NCBI GenBank assembly: GCA_003601875.1
Contig: PIYF01000059.1
Location: 1-5,204 of the forward strand
Direction of reading: 5' to 3'
DNA: 5,204 bases
Source of the DNA: Candidatus Bathyarchaeota archaeon
GTDB lineage: Archaea > Thermoproteota > Bathyarchaeia > Bathyarchaeales > Bathycorpusculaceae
The stretch's first letter is position 1; each line of letters opens with the position of its first letter. Under the pieces are notes generated by a model that saw nothing but the letters and a program-made list of their open reading frames with translations, was not told the DNA's origin and searched no databases. Shown here piece by piece: positions 1-5,204 of this stretch. The position numbers and the translations under genes are program-made.

Positions 1-29
1 TGATTTAAAATTAATAATCATCTTTTATC

Positions 30-37
30 TATATATT
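30..37 (+). promoter_or_regulatory. TATA-like promoter element for feoAB
   Basis: The string TATATATT lies about 112 bases upstream of the feoA start. In archaea the TATA box usually sits some 25 bases before the transcription start, which would put initiation near position 57-62, at the left edge of the inverted repeat described separately. The surrounding leader is AT-rich, so other TATA-like strings exist (for example TTTAAAAT near 4-11) and this choice is an inference from position. No convincing purine-rich BRE is seen directly upstream. Confidence 0.4.
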
Positions 38-56
38 CTCGTTATTCATTCTTGCA

Positions 57-93
57 CTTTTAGGCAAGTTCAAATAATTGAAAATGCTAAAAG
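57..93 (+). promoter_or_regulatory. interrupted inverted repeat, candidate operator or leader hairpin for feoAB
   Basis: The arms are CTTTTA (57-62) with TAAAAG (88-93), GCA (64-66) with TGC (85-87), and TTCAA (69-73) with TTGAA (78-82), around an ATAA centre (74-77). G63 is an unpaired bulge, and AG/AA (67-68, 83-84) form a 2x2 mismatch. This gives 14 complementary pairs. The left arm contains TTAGGCAA, loosely reminiscent of DtxR/IdeR-type half-sites (TTAGG). It sits just downstream of the TATA-like box, where a repressor would block initiation, and iron-responsive DtxR-family regulators commonly control feo genes. No U-run follows on either strand, so it is unlikely to be a terminator. A structured RNA leader is the alternative reading. 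Confidence 0.45.
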
Positions 94-137
94 CTTAGAT
101 AAATCTTGATGTAAAGACAGTTTAAACATCGATGAAA

Positions 138-142
138 GGGAG
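138..142 (+). promoter_or_regulatory. ribosome binding site of feoA
   Basis: GGGAG, within AAAGGGAG, ends six bases before the ATG at 149. This is a good Shine-Dalgarno match at normal spacing. It fixes the feoA start and shows that the mRNA has a leader and is not leaderless. Confidence 0.75.
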
Positions 143-148
143 AATTTA

Positions 149-445
149 ATGGACAGCAAACATTCGGCAAGCTCAAAAAGACAAACTAATTCACGAAATG
201 CGGAAACTTCTTTAATTAATCTTCGTGAAGGTGAAGTTGGGGTTGTTATTCGCACTGTTGGAGGTTTCGGATTAGTGAGAAGACTTGCTGAGATGGGGTT
301 AACTCCTGGAACAAAAGTTAAGGTTTTACGGAGGGCTGCCTTGCGAGGACCTTTTCAGGTTGAAGTGCGAGGTGTTTCCTTAGCCCTTGGATATGGTGTT
401 GCCTCGCGAATTTTCGTTAAACCTTTAAGGTTGAAACATGAATGA
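149..445 (+). CDS. feoA: FeoA, SH3-like ferrous iron transport accessory protein
   Basis: This is a small cytosolic FeoA-domain protein of 98 residues, the partner of the FeoB ferrous-iron permease. The SH3-like domain spans about residues 22-94. Its recognisable landmarks are LREGEVG (25-31), the central RRLAEMGLTPGT stretch (44-55), where FeoA proteins carry the conserved L-x-x-M-G-[LI]-x-P-G pattern, and the closing GVSLALGYGVASRIFV strand region (75-90). FeoA is thought to bind FeoB and to modulate its activity. Its exact role is not settled. The first 20 or so residues are a polar Ser/Lys/Asn/Arg-rich tail absent from minimal FeoA proteins of about 75-85 residues. The ATG is supported by a Shine-Dalgarno site at 138-142. 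The gene overlaps feoB by four bases, so the two are almost certainly cotranscribed and translationally coupled. Confidence 0.93.
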   Translation: MDSKHSASSKRQTNSRNAETSLINLREGEVGVVIRTVGGFGLVRRLAEMGLTPGTKVKVLRRAALRGPFQVEVRGVSLALGYGVASRIFVKPLRLKHE

Positions 446-2391
446 TTCAACGTAGACTTAGAATCGCATTAGCTGGAAACGCTAACGTTGGAAAAAGCGT
501 AATTTTTAACCAGCTTACTGGTTTAAACCAGATTGTTGGAAATTGGCCTGGTAAAACTGTTGAGAGAGCTGAGGGATCCCTTTATTTTAAAGGCTATAAA
601 ATTCGTATAATTGATTTGCCTGGAATCTATTCCTTGTCAACCTTCTCCATGGAAGAAATTGTTTCAAGAGATTATATAGCTGTTGAAAAACCTGACATAA
701 TAATAAATGTTGTTGATGCGTCAGCTTTAGAACGGAACCTTTACTTTACTCTCCAACTTTTAGAATTAGGCGCACCAATAATAATTGATTTAAATCAGGT
801 TGATTTTGCTGCTAAGAAAGGTATAAGAATCAATTTTGAAAGGCTTTCAGAAATTTTAGGGGTACCTGTAGTTCCAACAATTGCAACAACTGGTACAGGA
901 ATAGACCAGATGCTTTCAAAGGCCATAGCTGTTGTAGAGGGTAGGGAGAAAATTAAGCCTTTAAAGGTTAGGTATGGAAAAGAAATTGAGAAACGTGTTG
1001 AAGCTCTCCGAAAAATGGTTAATGCAAAGCTTCCTCAACTTTGTGAAATATATCCTTCAAGATGGGTTGCAGTAAAACTTTTGGAAAGAGATGCTGATGT
1101 AGCTGGAAAAGTGAAAAACTATGAGAGTGGAATGGAAGTTTTAAAGTATGCGGAAAAACTTGCAGTTGAACTTGAAAGGATTCACGGAGAATCTTCTCCT
1201 GTTATTATAGCTTCTGAAAGGTATAATCTTGCAAATAAGATAGCTAAAGAAGTCACTGTTATTGAAGCTCCTCCAAGGATAAAGCTTGAACAAAAATTAG
1301 ATGAAGTGACAACGCATAAAATTTTTGGATATCCAATTTTAGCAGGGGTCGCCATCTCAATTTTCACAATAATTTTTGTTGGCGGAAGTTTTCTTTCAAA
1401 CATTTTAGAATTCTGGTTTGACCAGTTATTGTCATCCACTAATTATTGGCTTTCCTTCTTCATACCTCAAATGGCTGTAGATTTAATAACTAATGGAATT
1501 TTATCCGGTGTTATAGCTGGAATAACAATAGCTTTACCATACATCGTTCCCTTTTACATATTTCTTGCATTACTTGAAGACAGCGGTTATCTACCTAGAG
1601 CAGCTTTCCTCATGGATAACATAATGCATAAGATAGGGCTGCATGGTAAGGCTTTCATTCCATTAATGCTTGGTTACGGATGTAACGTTCCAGCATGCAT
1701 GAGCTGCAGAATCATGGAAACCCAGCGGGAACGATTCCTAGCAGGTTTCATTGTTGTTTTGGTTCCATGTGCAGCCCGAACAGTCATCATTTTAGGCTTA
1801 GTTGGCAGATTTGTAGGGTTACACGCAGCTTTAGCCTTATACATCTTTGATTTAATCCTTATTTTCGTATTAGGTAGAATAGCTTTCAAAACACTTCCAG
1901 GTGAACCTATAGGTTTAATAATGGAAATGCCTCCATACAAGAAGCCAGCATTAAAGAATGTATTGATGAAAACTTGGAGTAGAACAAAAGATTTTGTTTA
2001 TATAGCCTTTCCAATAATAGTGGTTGGAAGCCTAACAATAGAAGCGCTTTCAATTTCAGGGTTTTTAAACTACTTCGTTGAAGCAGCTGCTCCATTTATT
2101 AATGGATGGCTGGGACTTCCACCCAAAACTGGTATTCCTCTAATCTTCGGAATCCTCCGTAAGGAATTAACGTTAATTTTGCTTTCAGAATTAATGCCCT
2201 TAAACTCTTTAACAAATATTCAAATGATTGTATTTTCATTGGTGACTATGATTTATATTCCATGTATAGCGACTGTTGCGGTTTTAGTGAGGGAGTTTGG
2301 ATGGAAAAAAGCCCTTGCAATAACAATAATTGACATCGGATTGGCTCTTCTTTTAGGCGGATTAGCTTATAGAATTCTTTCCATATTTTAA
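442..2391 (+). CDS. feoB: FeoB, ferrous iron transporter with N-terminal G domain
   Basis: This membrane permease takes up Fe(II) and has 649 residues. The N-terminal GTPase domain shows G1 GNANVGKS (12-19), the switch I region GNWPGKTVE (33-41), G3 DLPG (58-61) and G4 NQVD (118-121). The G5 region is VPTIATTGTG (144-153), where the usual serine of SA is Ile147. A helical cytosolic spacer runs from about 165 to 285. The membrane domain starts near residue 295. It holds the first gate motif GYGCNVPAC (411-419) with a further Cys at 422, the second gate motif PCAART (442-447), the FGILRKE motif (569-575) and the final YIPCIATVAV segment (605-614). It is shorter than E. coli FeoB (about 770 residues) because it lacks a long C-terminal tail. 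The ATG lies inside the feoA stop (ATGA). Only a weak AAGG (427-430) precedes it, so translation probably depends on coupling to feoA. No feoC follows. The gene looks intact. Confidence 0.97.
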   Translation: MIQRRLRIALAGNANVGKSVIFNQLTGLNQIVGNWPGKTVERAEGSLYFKGYKIRIIDLPGIYSLSTFSMEEIVSRDYIAVEKPDIIINVVDASALERNLYFTLQLLELGAPIIIDLNQVDFAAKKGIRINFERLSEILGVPVVPTIATTGTGIDQMLSKAIAVVEGREKIKPLKVRYGKEIEKRVEALRKMVNAKLPQLCEIYPSRWVAVKLLERDADVAGKVKNYESGMEVLKYAEKLAVELERIHGESSPVIIASERYNLANKIAKEVTVIEAPPRIKLEQKLDEVTTHKIFGYPILAGVAISIFTIIFVGGSFLSNILEFWFDQLLSSTNYWLSFFIPQMAVDLITNGILSGVIAGITIALPYIVPFYIFLALLEDSGYLPRAAFLMDNIMHKIGLHGKAFIPLMLGYGCNVPACMSCRIMETQRERFLAGFIVVLVPCAARTVIILGLVGRFVGLHAALALYIFDLILIFVLGRIAFKTLPGEPIGLIMEMPPYKKPALKNVLMKTWSRTKDFVYIAFPIIVVGSLTIEALSISGFLNYFVEAAAPFINGWLGLPPKTGIPLIFGILRKELTLILLSELMPLNSLTNIQMIVFSLVTMIYIPCIATVAVLVREFGWKKALAITIIDIGLALLLGGLAYRILSIF

Positions 2392-2397
2392 AACGGT
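2392..2397. other. six-base gap between convergent operons
   Basis: The feoB stop (TAA, 2389-2391) and the stop of the VWA gene on the opposite strand (TAA, complement of 2398-2400) are separated by only six bases. The two stops lie in the arms of a short near-palindrome, 2389-2400 (five of six pairs). No hairpin with a U-run is present here, so transcription of each operon must end inside the 3' part of the other coding region, giving overlapping antisense 3' ends. Confidence 0.7.
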
Positions 2398-4092
2398 TTA
2401 GCTTGTGCTATATTCTATAAATGCTTTAGTGAATTTCTTCATTAAATCGTATGGGTGTTCAACCACACAGTTTGGACGGACATATTTTCTAACTGCTGTG
2501 CTGTTAACGCCTATTCCTATTATGCCAATTCCCAACCTTTCTATTTTACGGATAACGTCTTTCAACTTCCCTTCAATGTCATCGTATCCCGCTGGAAAGA
2601 AATCCGAAACTATAACTAAGACTCTTGACTCCTCCATTCTTTTTGTTAAAGCTTGAGTTGCAACGGTTATTCCATCTGGCAAGTATGTGAAGCCTCCATG
2701 GGTTAACCCGCCTATTCTAGCTTTCACCCTTGCATTATATTTTTCAGAGAAATCCTTCACTATGTAGAATTTATTATTGAAAGCGTACATACCCCAAGAA
2801 TTTTGGTTTAAAATTAGCTGTTTTGCAACTTCAGCTAAACATAAGGCTATCCCTTGAACCTCTCCCTTAAACATGCTTAAACTGTGGCTTGCATCTATTA
2901 AAATTGACCAAGCATCCTCTCTTGTTTGAAGTTCTTCTCGAACAAAAATGTCAGTTCTTTGACTTTGACTTGCAATCACTTGAATCGCTTCTTGCAAATC
3001 CACTATGCCGCTTTCTTTTCTGAAATCTTCTCCACCAACATTTTTCAGCATACGTAAACGTTGCAATATACGTCTTATCGGACTGCTTAGAAGCTCCCTT
3101 TTCCTATGATATTCAGAATAATCTTCTCTTGGAAACAGAAAATCTTCAAAAGCCGTGTCCTTCCCTATTTCCGCATAATTTTTTAATATTTTAAACTTTG
3201 ATTTTTCATGTTCTCTCCAAGCATTTAAATTTCTTTGAGCCTCGTTTCCCCCTATCTGTTCCATGGCTCTCTCAAAACTTTTTTCGTTTTTCACTTTCCC
3301 TTCTAAAACTTTTACCGCGTTAGGAAGAACTTTTTCAATTTCTTCATTTCCAGGTATTCGCTCTTCATAGTAAGGATCATTTGTTCCATGGCTTTCCGTA
3401 TAAAGTAATGATGGAATTTCAAAGGGTTCTCCACCGTAAACGTGGAGAGCATCATAAATCTTGTTAGCTGCCCCTAACCGTTCATTCACCGTAGGGTTTT
3501 TTGCCGCTTTTCTTAAAATTGAAACAACGGCTTTAACATCCGTTAATACTTCATCTTCCAGTTTTCCCTTAACTTTTCCAATATTAAACTTCATAAGAAT
3601 TGAAGCCATAACTCTTGAAATGTCACTAAAAAGTTCGTTAACATTTTTCATTCTTAAATAACTAACAGTGTTTGCATAAGCTATTTCAGGCATCATCCAT
3701 AATGAAACATTTTTTAATTGTTCCTTTATCACAGCATCTTCTACAATGCTTGCAACAAATGTGGAGAGGTTAACATTTTTCCCTTTTGCCCACTTTGAAT
3801 ATATAGTAAAATTTGAATGAATTAAATGCATTGCAAGATGATATACAGAAGCTTTAAACAGGTACCATATAATCTTTTTATGTGTTGGATTTTGAAGGTT
3901 AAAAGGCAATCCTTGAAAAATAGCTGTCTTTTCATCGACTATTTTTGGTTTGATTAAATGTAGAACATATCCTTTACTGTCTCTTCCAAGATACGGATAT
4001 TTTAATTCATCGTGAAGTAAAATTTTTAATTCGTTTGGTGCTTTTTTTGTGAGTTGAAGGGTTGTTGACCAAGCGAAATCAAAAAAGTTCAA
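2398..4092 (-). CDS. VWA domain protein (CoxE/NorD/CbbO-like), partner of the upstream AAA+ ATPase
   Basis: This is a 564-residue, apparently cytosolic protein with no signal peptide or membrane segment. The von Willebrand factor A domain occupies about residues 393-560. Its metal-ion-dependent adhesion site looks intact: DASHS (D400, S402, S404), T469 in GGFTYLPDG, and D497 in VIVSDFFP. The N-terminal part (1-160) has a conserved-looking helical core with clustered histidines (H85, H89, H92) followed by an acidic VEDAVIKEQ segment (117-125). The middle (about 236-360) is highly charged and probably a flexible or coiled linker. It lies 11 bases after the AAA+ gene on the same strand, the layout of NorQ-NorD, CbbQ-CbbO and CoxD-CoxE pairs, in which the VWA protein is the target-binding adaptor of the ATPase. 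The start is TTG: an in-frame TAA lies two codons upstream, and the next ATG is codon 88. The client protein is unknown. VWA identity is secure; the specific family is not. Confidence 0.85.
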   Translation of the reverse strand: MNFFDFAWSTTLQLTKKAPNELKILLHDELKYPYLGRDSKGYVLHLIKPKIVDEKTAIFQGLPFNLQNPTHKKIIWYLFKASVYHLAMHLIHSNFTIYSKWAKGKNVNLSTFVASIVEDAVIKEQLKNVSLWMMPEIAYANTVSYLRMKNVNELFSDISRVMASILMKFNIGKVKGKLEDEVLTDVKAVVSILRKAAKNPTVNERLGAANKIYDALHVYGGEPFEIPSLLYTESHGTNDPYYEERIPGNEEIEKVLPNAVKVLEGKVKNEKSFERAMEQIGGNEAQRNLNAWREHEKSKFKILKNYAEIGKDTAFEDFLFPREDYSEYHRKRELLSSPIRRILQRLRMLKNVGGEDFRKESGIVDLQEAIQVIASQSQRTDIFVREELQTREDAWSILIDASHSLSMFKGEVQGIALCLAEVAKQLILNQNSWGMYAFNNKFYIVKDFSEKYNARVKARIGGLTHGGFTYLPDGITVATQALTKRMEESRVLVIVSDFFPAGYDDIEGKLKDVIRKIERLGIGIIGIGVNSTAVRKYVRPNCVVEHPYDLMKKFTKAFIEYSTS

Positions 4093-4097
4093 GGTTT

Positions 4098-4103
4098 ACC
4101 GCC
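4098..4103 (-). promoter_or_regulatory. ribosome binding site of the VWA gene (supports TTG start)
   Basis: Reading the minus strand, GGCGGT starts directly after the TAA of the AAA+ gene and ends five bases before the TTG at 4092. It is an imperfect Shine-Dalgarno match (C for A inside GGAGG) at sensible spacing, and it is the only candidate in the 11-base gap. With the in-frame TAA just upstream, it favours TTG as the start. Confidence 0.45.
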
Positions 4104-5033
4104 TTATGAACTGAAGAAAGCTTCAATTACACGTTTTACAGCTGCTTGAATTTCCACATCATCACTTGTTGTTCCAACAATTGTTTCTTCAGCTGCTTGG
4201 ATGGGTGGACAACCATCAGCAACAAGCGTTGCCCAGTTAATTAGATCTCCAGGTGAAGGACCATAGGGTATATCACCGTTTTTATATTGTCTTCTAAGTT
4301 CAGCTCCAGCTTTAACTATTTTTTCTGCTATGTCTCTGCTTACACCACTTCTCTTTGCAATTAAATCTATTTCTTCAGGGGCTATTTTCTCTCCTACACT
4401 TAAATAGTCAAAGTTTATCCATACAGCCATACGTCTTCTTAATGCAGCGTTTAAGGGTTTTGTTCCAATGAACTCGGCTGAGAATGGGTTCATGGCTATG
4501 ATTAAGTAACCATATGGATGTCTGAGCACTATCTCATTATCTTTTTCTGTTAAGACGAGGTGGCCGCGTGTGTCAAGAACTGGGTTTAGCCTAGTAGCTA
4601 TGTCTTGTTTCATCATGTTTGCCTCGTCTAGATATAATATTCCACCGTTTCTGCACCATTGAACTATTTGTCCGTCAATCCAGTTCTCCTTTCCCAATCC
4701 TATATATCTTCCAAATAAATCGTAGGCTGATGTTTGCAGTCCACAGTTTATTTCCCACATTGGTAAACCGCAAAGTTCGGCAACTAAATAGACTATGTGA
4801 GTTTTTCCTGTTCCACTTGGACCAACTAAAGCACATTGCTTGAAATGGTAGAGTGCTCGCACTATTCTATACACGTAATTGAATCCTTTATCTATGTATT
4901 CTGGAGTGTTTCGAGGAATCAGGGGTTGAAGGGATTCCGGGAAAACATATCCCGGGTGGAGGTCATATTTTTCTATATGATATTTTTTTCTAAGCTGGGC
5001 TATTCTTTCTGATTCGATAACTGATTTTTTCAT
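4104..5033 (-). CDS. AAA+ ATPase of the NorQ/CbbQ/MoxR-like type (AAA_5)
   Basis: This cytosolic AAA+ ATPase has 309 residues if it starts at its first ATG. It shows Walker A GPSGTGKT (71-78), Walker B ILYLDEAN (132-139, with D136 and E137), the sensor 1 asparagine in IIAMNP (N182), and an arginine cluster LRRRM (198-202) suited to an arginine finger. The GYLIIAMNPFSAEF segment, and the DIATRLNPVLDTRG stretch after Walker B (144-157), resemble NorQ/CbbQ and GvpN more than classical MoxR. In the sensor 2 region, GPSPGDLINW (258-267) has Gly where MoxR-like proteins usually carry Arg. Such ATPases form hexamers and work with a VWA adaptor to remodel a target or help insert a metal, and the VWA gene follows directly. 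The start is uncertain: the ATG at 5033 has no Shine-Dalgarno site, and the frame stays open for 50 codons upstream to 5183, so the real protein may be about 46 residues longer. Confidence 0.9.
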   Translation of the reverse strand: MKKSVIESERIAQLRKKYHIEKYDLHPGYVFPESLQPLIPRNTPEYIDKGFNYVYRIVRALYHFKQCALVGPSGTGKTHIVYLVAELCGLPMWEINCGLQTSAYDLFGRYIGLGKENWIDGQIVQWCRNGGILYLDEANMMKQDIATRLNPVLDTRGHLVLTEKDNEIVLRHPYGYLIIAMNPFSAEFIGTKPLNAALRRRMAVWINFDYLSVGEKIAPEEIDLIAKRSGVSRDIAEKIVKAGAELRRQYKNGDIPYGPSPGDLINWATLVADGCPPIQAAEETIVGTTSDDVEIQAAVKRVIEAFFSS

Positions 5034-5191
5034 TATTGAAACAGATAATCTTGTATTTTTTGTGGTTGTTCTAACTTTTTCTTCTGTAACATAAATTGCA
5101 TTTTCTCCTTTTCCCTTCTTTCTCCCTTGAAATCCGAATCCAACAGATGATTTTTGATTTGAATTTGGCAGAAGGTTCCCTCCTTATTCAT
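5033..5191 (-). CDS. possible small ORF or 3' end of an upstream gene, overlapping the AAA+ start
   Basis: An ATG at 5191 opens 52 codons that end in TAA at 5035-5033, sharing one base with the AAA+ ATG (TAATG). That arrangement is a common mark of translational coupling. The frame is also open upstream of the ATG to the window edge, so this could instead be the tail of a longer gene beginning beyond 5204. The product would be very charged and rich in Lys and Gln (for example ERREKEK and LQKKKLEQPQK), and I recognise no family in it. Its third codon positions contain more G/C than those of the competing AAA+ frame over the same bases, which argues against it. It may be only the shadow of a longer AAA+ N terminus. 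Confidence 0.25.
   Translation of the reverse strand: MNKEGTFCQIQIKNHLLDSDFKGERREKEKMQFMLQKKKLEQPQKIQDYLFQ
5178..5185 (-). promoter_or_regulatory. strong Shine-Dalgarno sequence upstream of the AAA+ gene
   Basis: The minus strand reads AAGGAGGG, a near-perfect anti-16S match and the best in the window. Six bases later (5171-5169) comes CTG, in frame with the AAA+ ATPase and with no stop before the annotated ATG. No ATG, GTG or TTG occurs at usable distance in any frame. The site therefore suggests initiation at a near-cognate CTG, giving a protein of about 355 residues, or a base error nearby. A second, weaker site, AAGGAG at 5110-5105, precedes an ATG at 5101 that belongs to the overlapping small frame. 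Confidence 0.5.
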
Positions 5192-5204
5192 TATGTTAGG
5201 TGCT

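Noticed and set aside
57..93. Reading the inverted repeat as a Rho-independent terminator of an upstream gene.
   Set aside because: There is no run of T after either arm on either strand, the stem is AT-rich and interrupted, and it lies downstream of a TATA-like box.
97..134. Small palindromes AGAT-AA-ATCT (97-106) and CATCGATG (127-134) in the feoA leader.
   Set aside because: They are short and expected by chance in AT-rich DNA. CATCGATG lies next to the ribosome binding site but makes no stable structure with it.
70..255. A 61-codon minus-strand reading frame over the feoA leader and N terminus.
   Set aside because: It overlaps the supported feoA start and promoter region, has no ribosome binding site worth noting, and its sequence resembles no family I know.
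1182..2095. Several minus-strand reading frames of 62-88 codons opposite feoB.
   Set aside because: They are antisense shadows of a strongly conserved coding sequence. feoB motifs continue without break across all of them.
2405..2656. A plus-strand frame of 83 codons opposite the VWA domain.
   Set aside because: It lies opposite the VWA MIDAS-domain coding region, which accounts for the open frame; no Shine-Dalgarno site and no recognisable product.
4619..4843. A plus-strand frame of 74 codons opposite the AAA+ Walker region.
   Set aside because: It is a shadow of the Walker A to Walker B segment on the other strand.
1..5204. CRISPR arrays, tRNA or rRNA genes, insertion sequences and phage attachment sites.
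   Set aside because: No regularly spaced repeats, cloverleaf-like segments, transposase motifs or terminal repeats were seen. Almost all of the window is taken up by the four genes.

Overview
The window holds four well-supported genes in two tail-to-tail pairs. The DNA is AT-rich, with A/T-ending codons, AGA/AGG arginine and ATA isoleucine. FeoB has the short form and the Cys-rich pore motifs that I associate with archaeal FeoB, and a TATA-like box followed by a Shine-Dalgarno site precedes feoA. I infer an archaeon, perhaps of the Thermoproteota/Bathyarchaeia type. This is moderate confidence only, because no rRNA or other marker gene is present.

Left half, + strand: a 148-base leader carries a TATA-like box (30-37), a long interrupted inverted repeat (57-93) placed about where transcription should begin, and a Shine-Dalgarno site. 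It is followed by feoA (149-445) and feoB (442-2391), which share a 4-base ATGA overlap. Together they form a compact ferrous-iron uptake operon. No feoC is visible. The inverted repeat is a candidate metal-responsive operator.

Right half, - strand: a NorQ/CbbQ/MoxR-like AAA+ ATPase (5033 down to 4104) is followed after 11 bases by a 564-residue protein with a C-terminal VWA domain and an intact MIDAS site (4092 down to 2398, TTG start). Known AAA+/VWA pairs of this broad class (NorQ-NorD, CbbQ-CbbO, CoxD-CoxE, RavA-ViaA, and the Mg- and Co-chelatase subunits) remodel target proteins or help insert metals. The target here is not in the window. The two operons converge with only 6 bases between stop codons.

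Right edge (5034-5204): this stretch is not simple spacer. The AAA+ frame stays open for 50 codons upstream of its first ATG, and a near-perfect Shine-Dalgarno sequence sits at its far end with no ATG/GTG/TTG after it in that frame. A second frame over the same bases reads 52 codons from an ATG and ends in a TAATG overlap with the AAA+ start. Either the ATPase begins farther upstream than its first ATG, or a small or partial gene is translationally coupled to it. This start problem and the feo operator candidate are the two points most worth checking. I see no clearly new system beyond an AAA+/VWA pair of unknown target.
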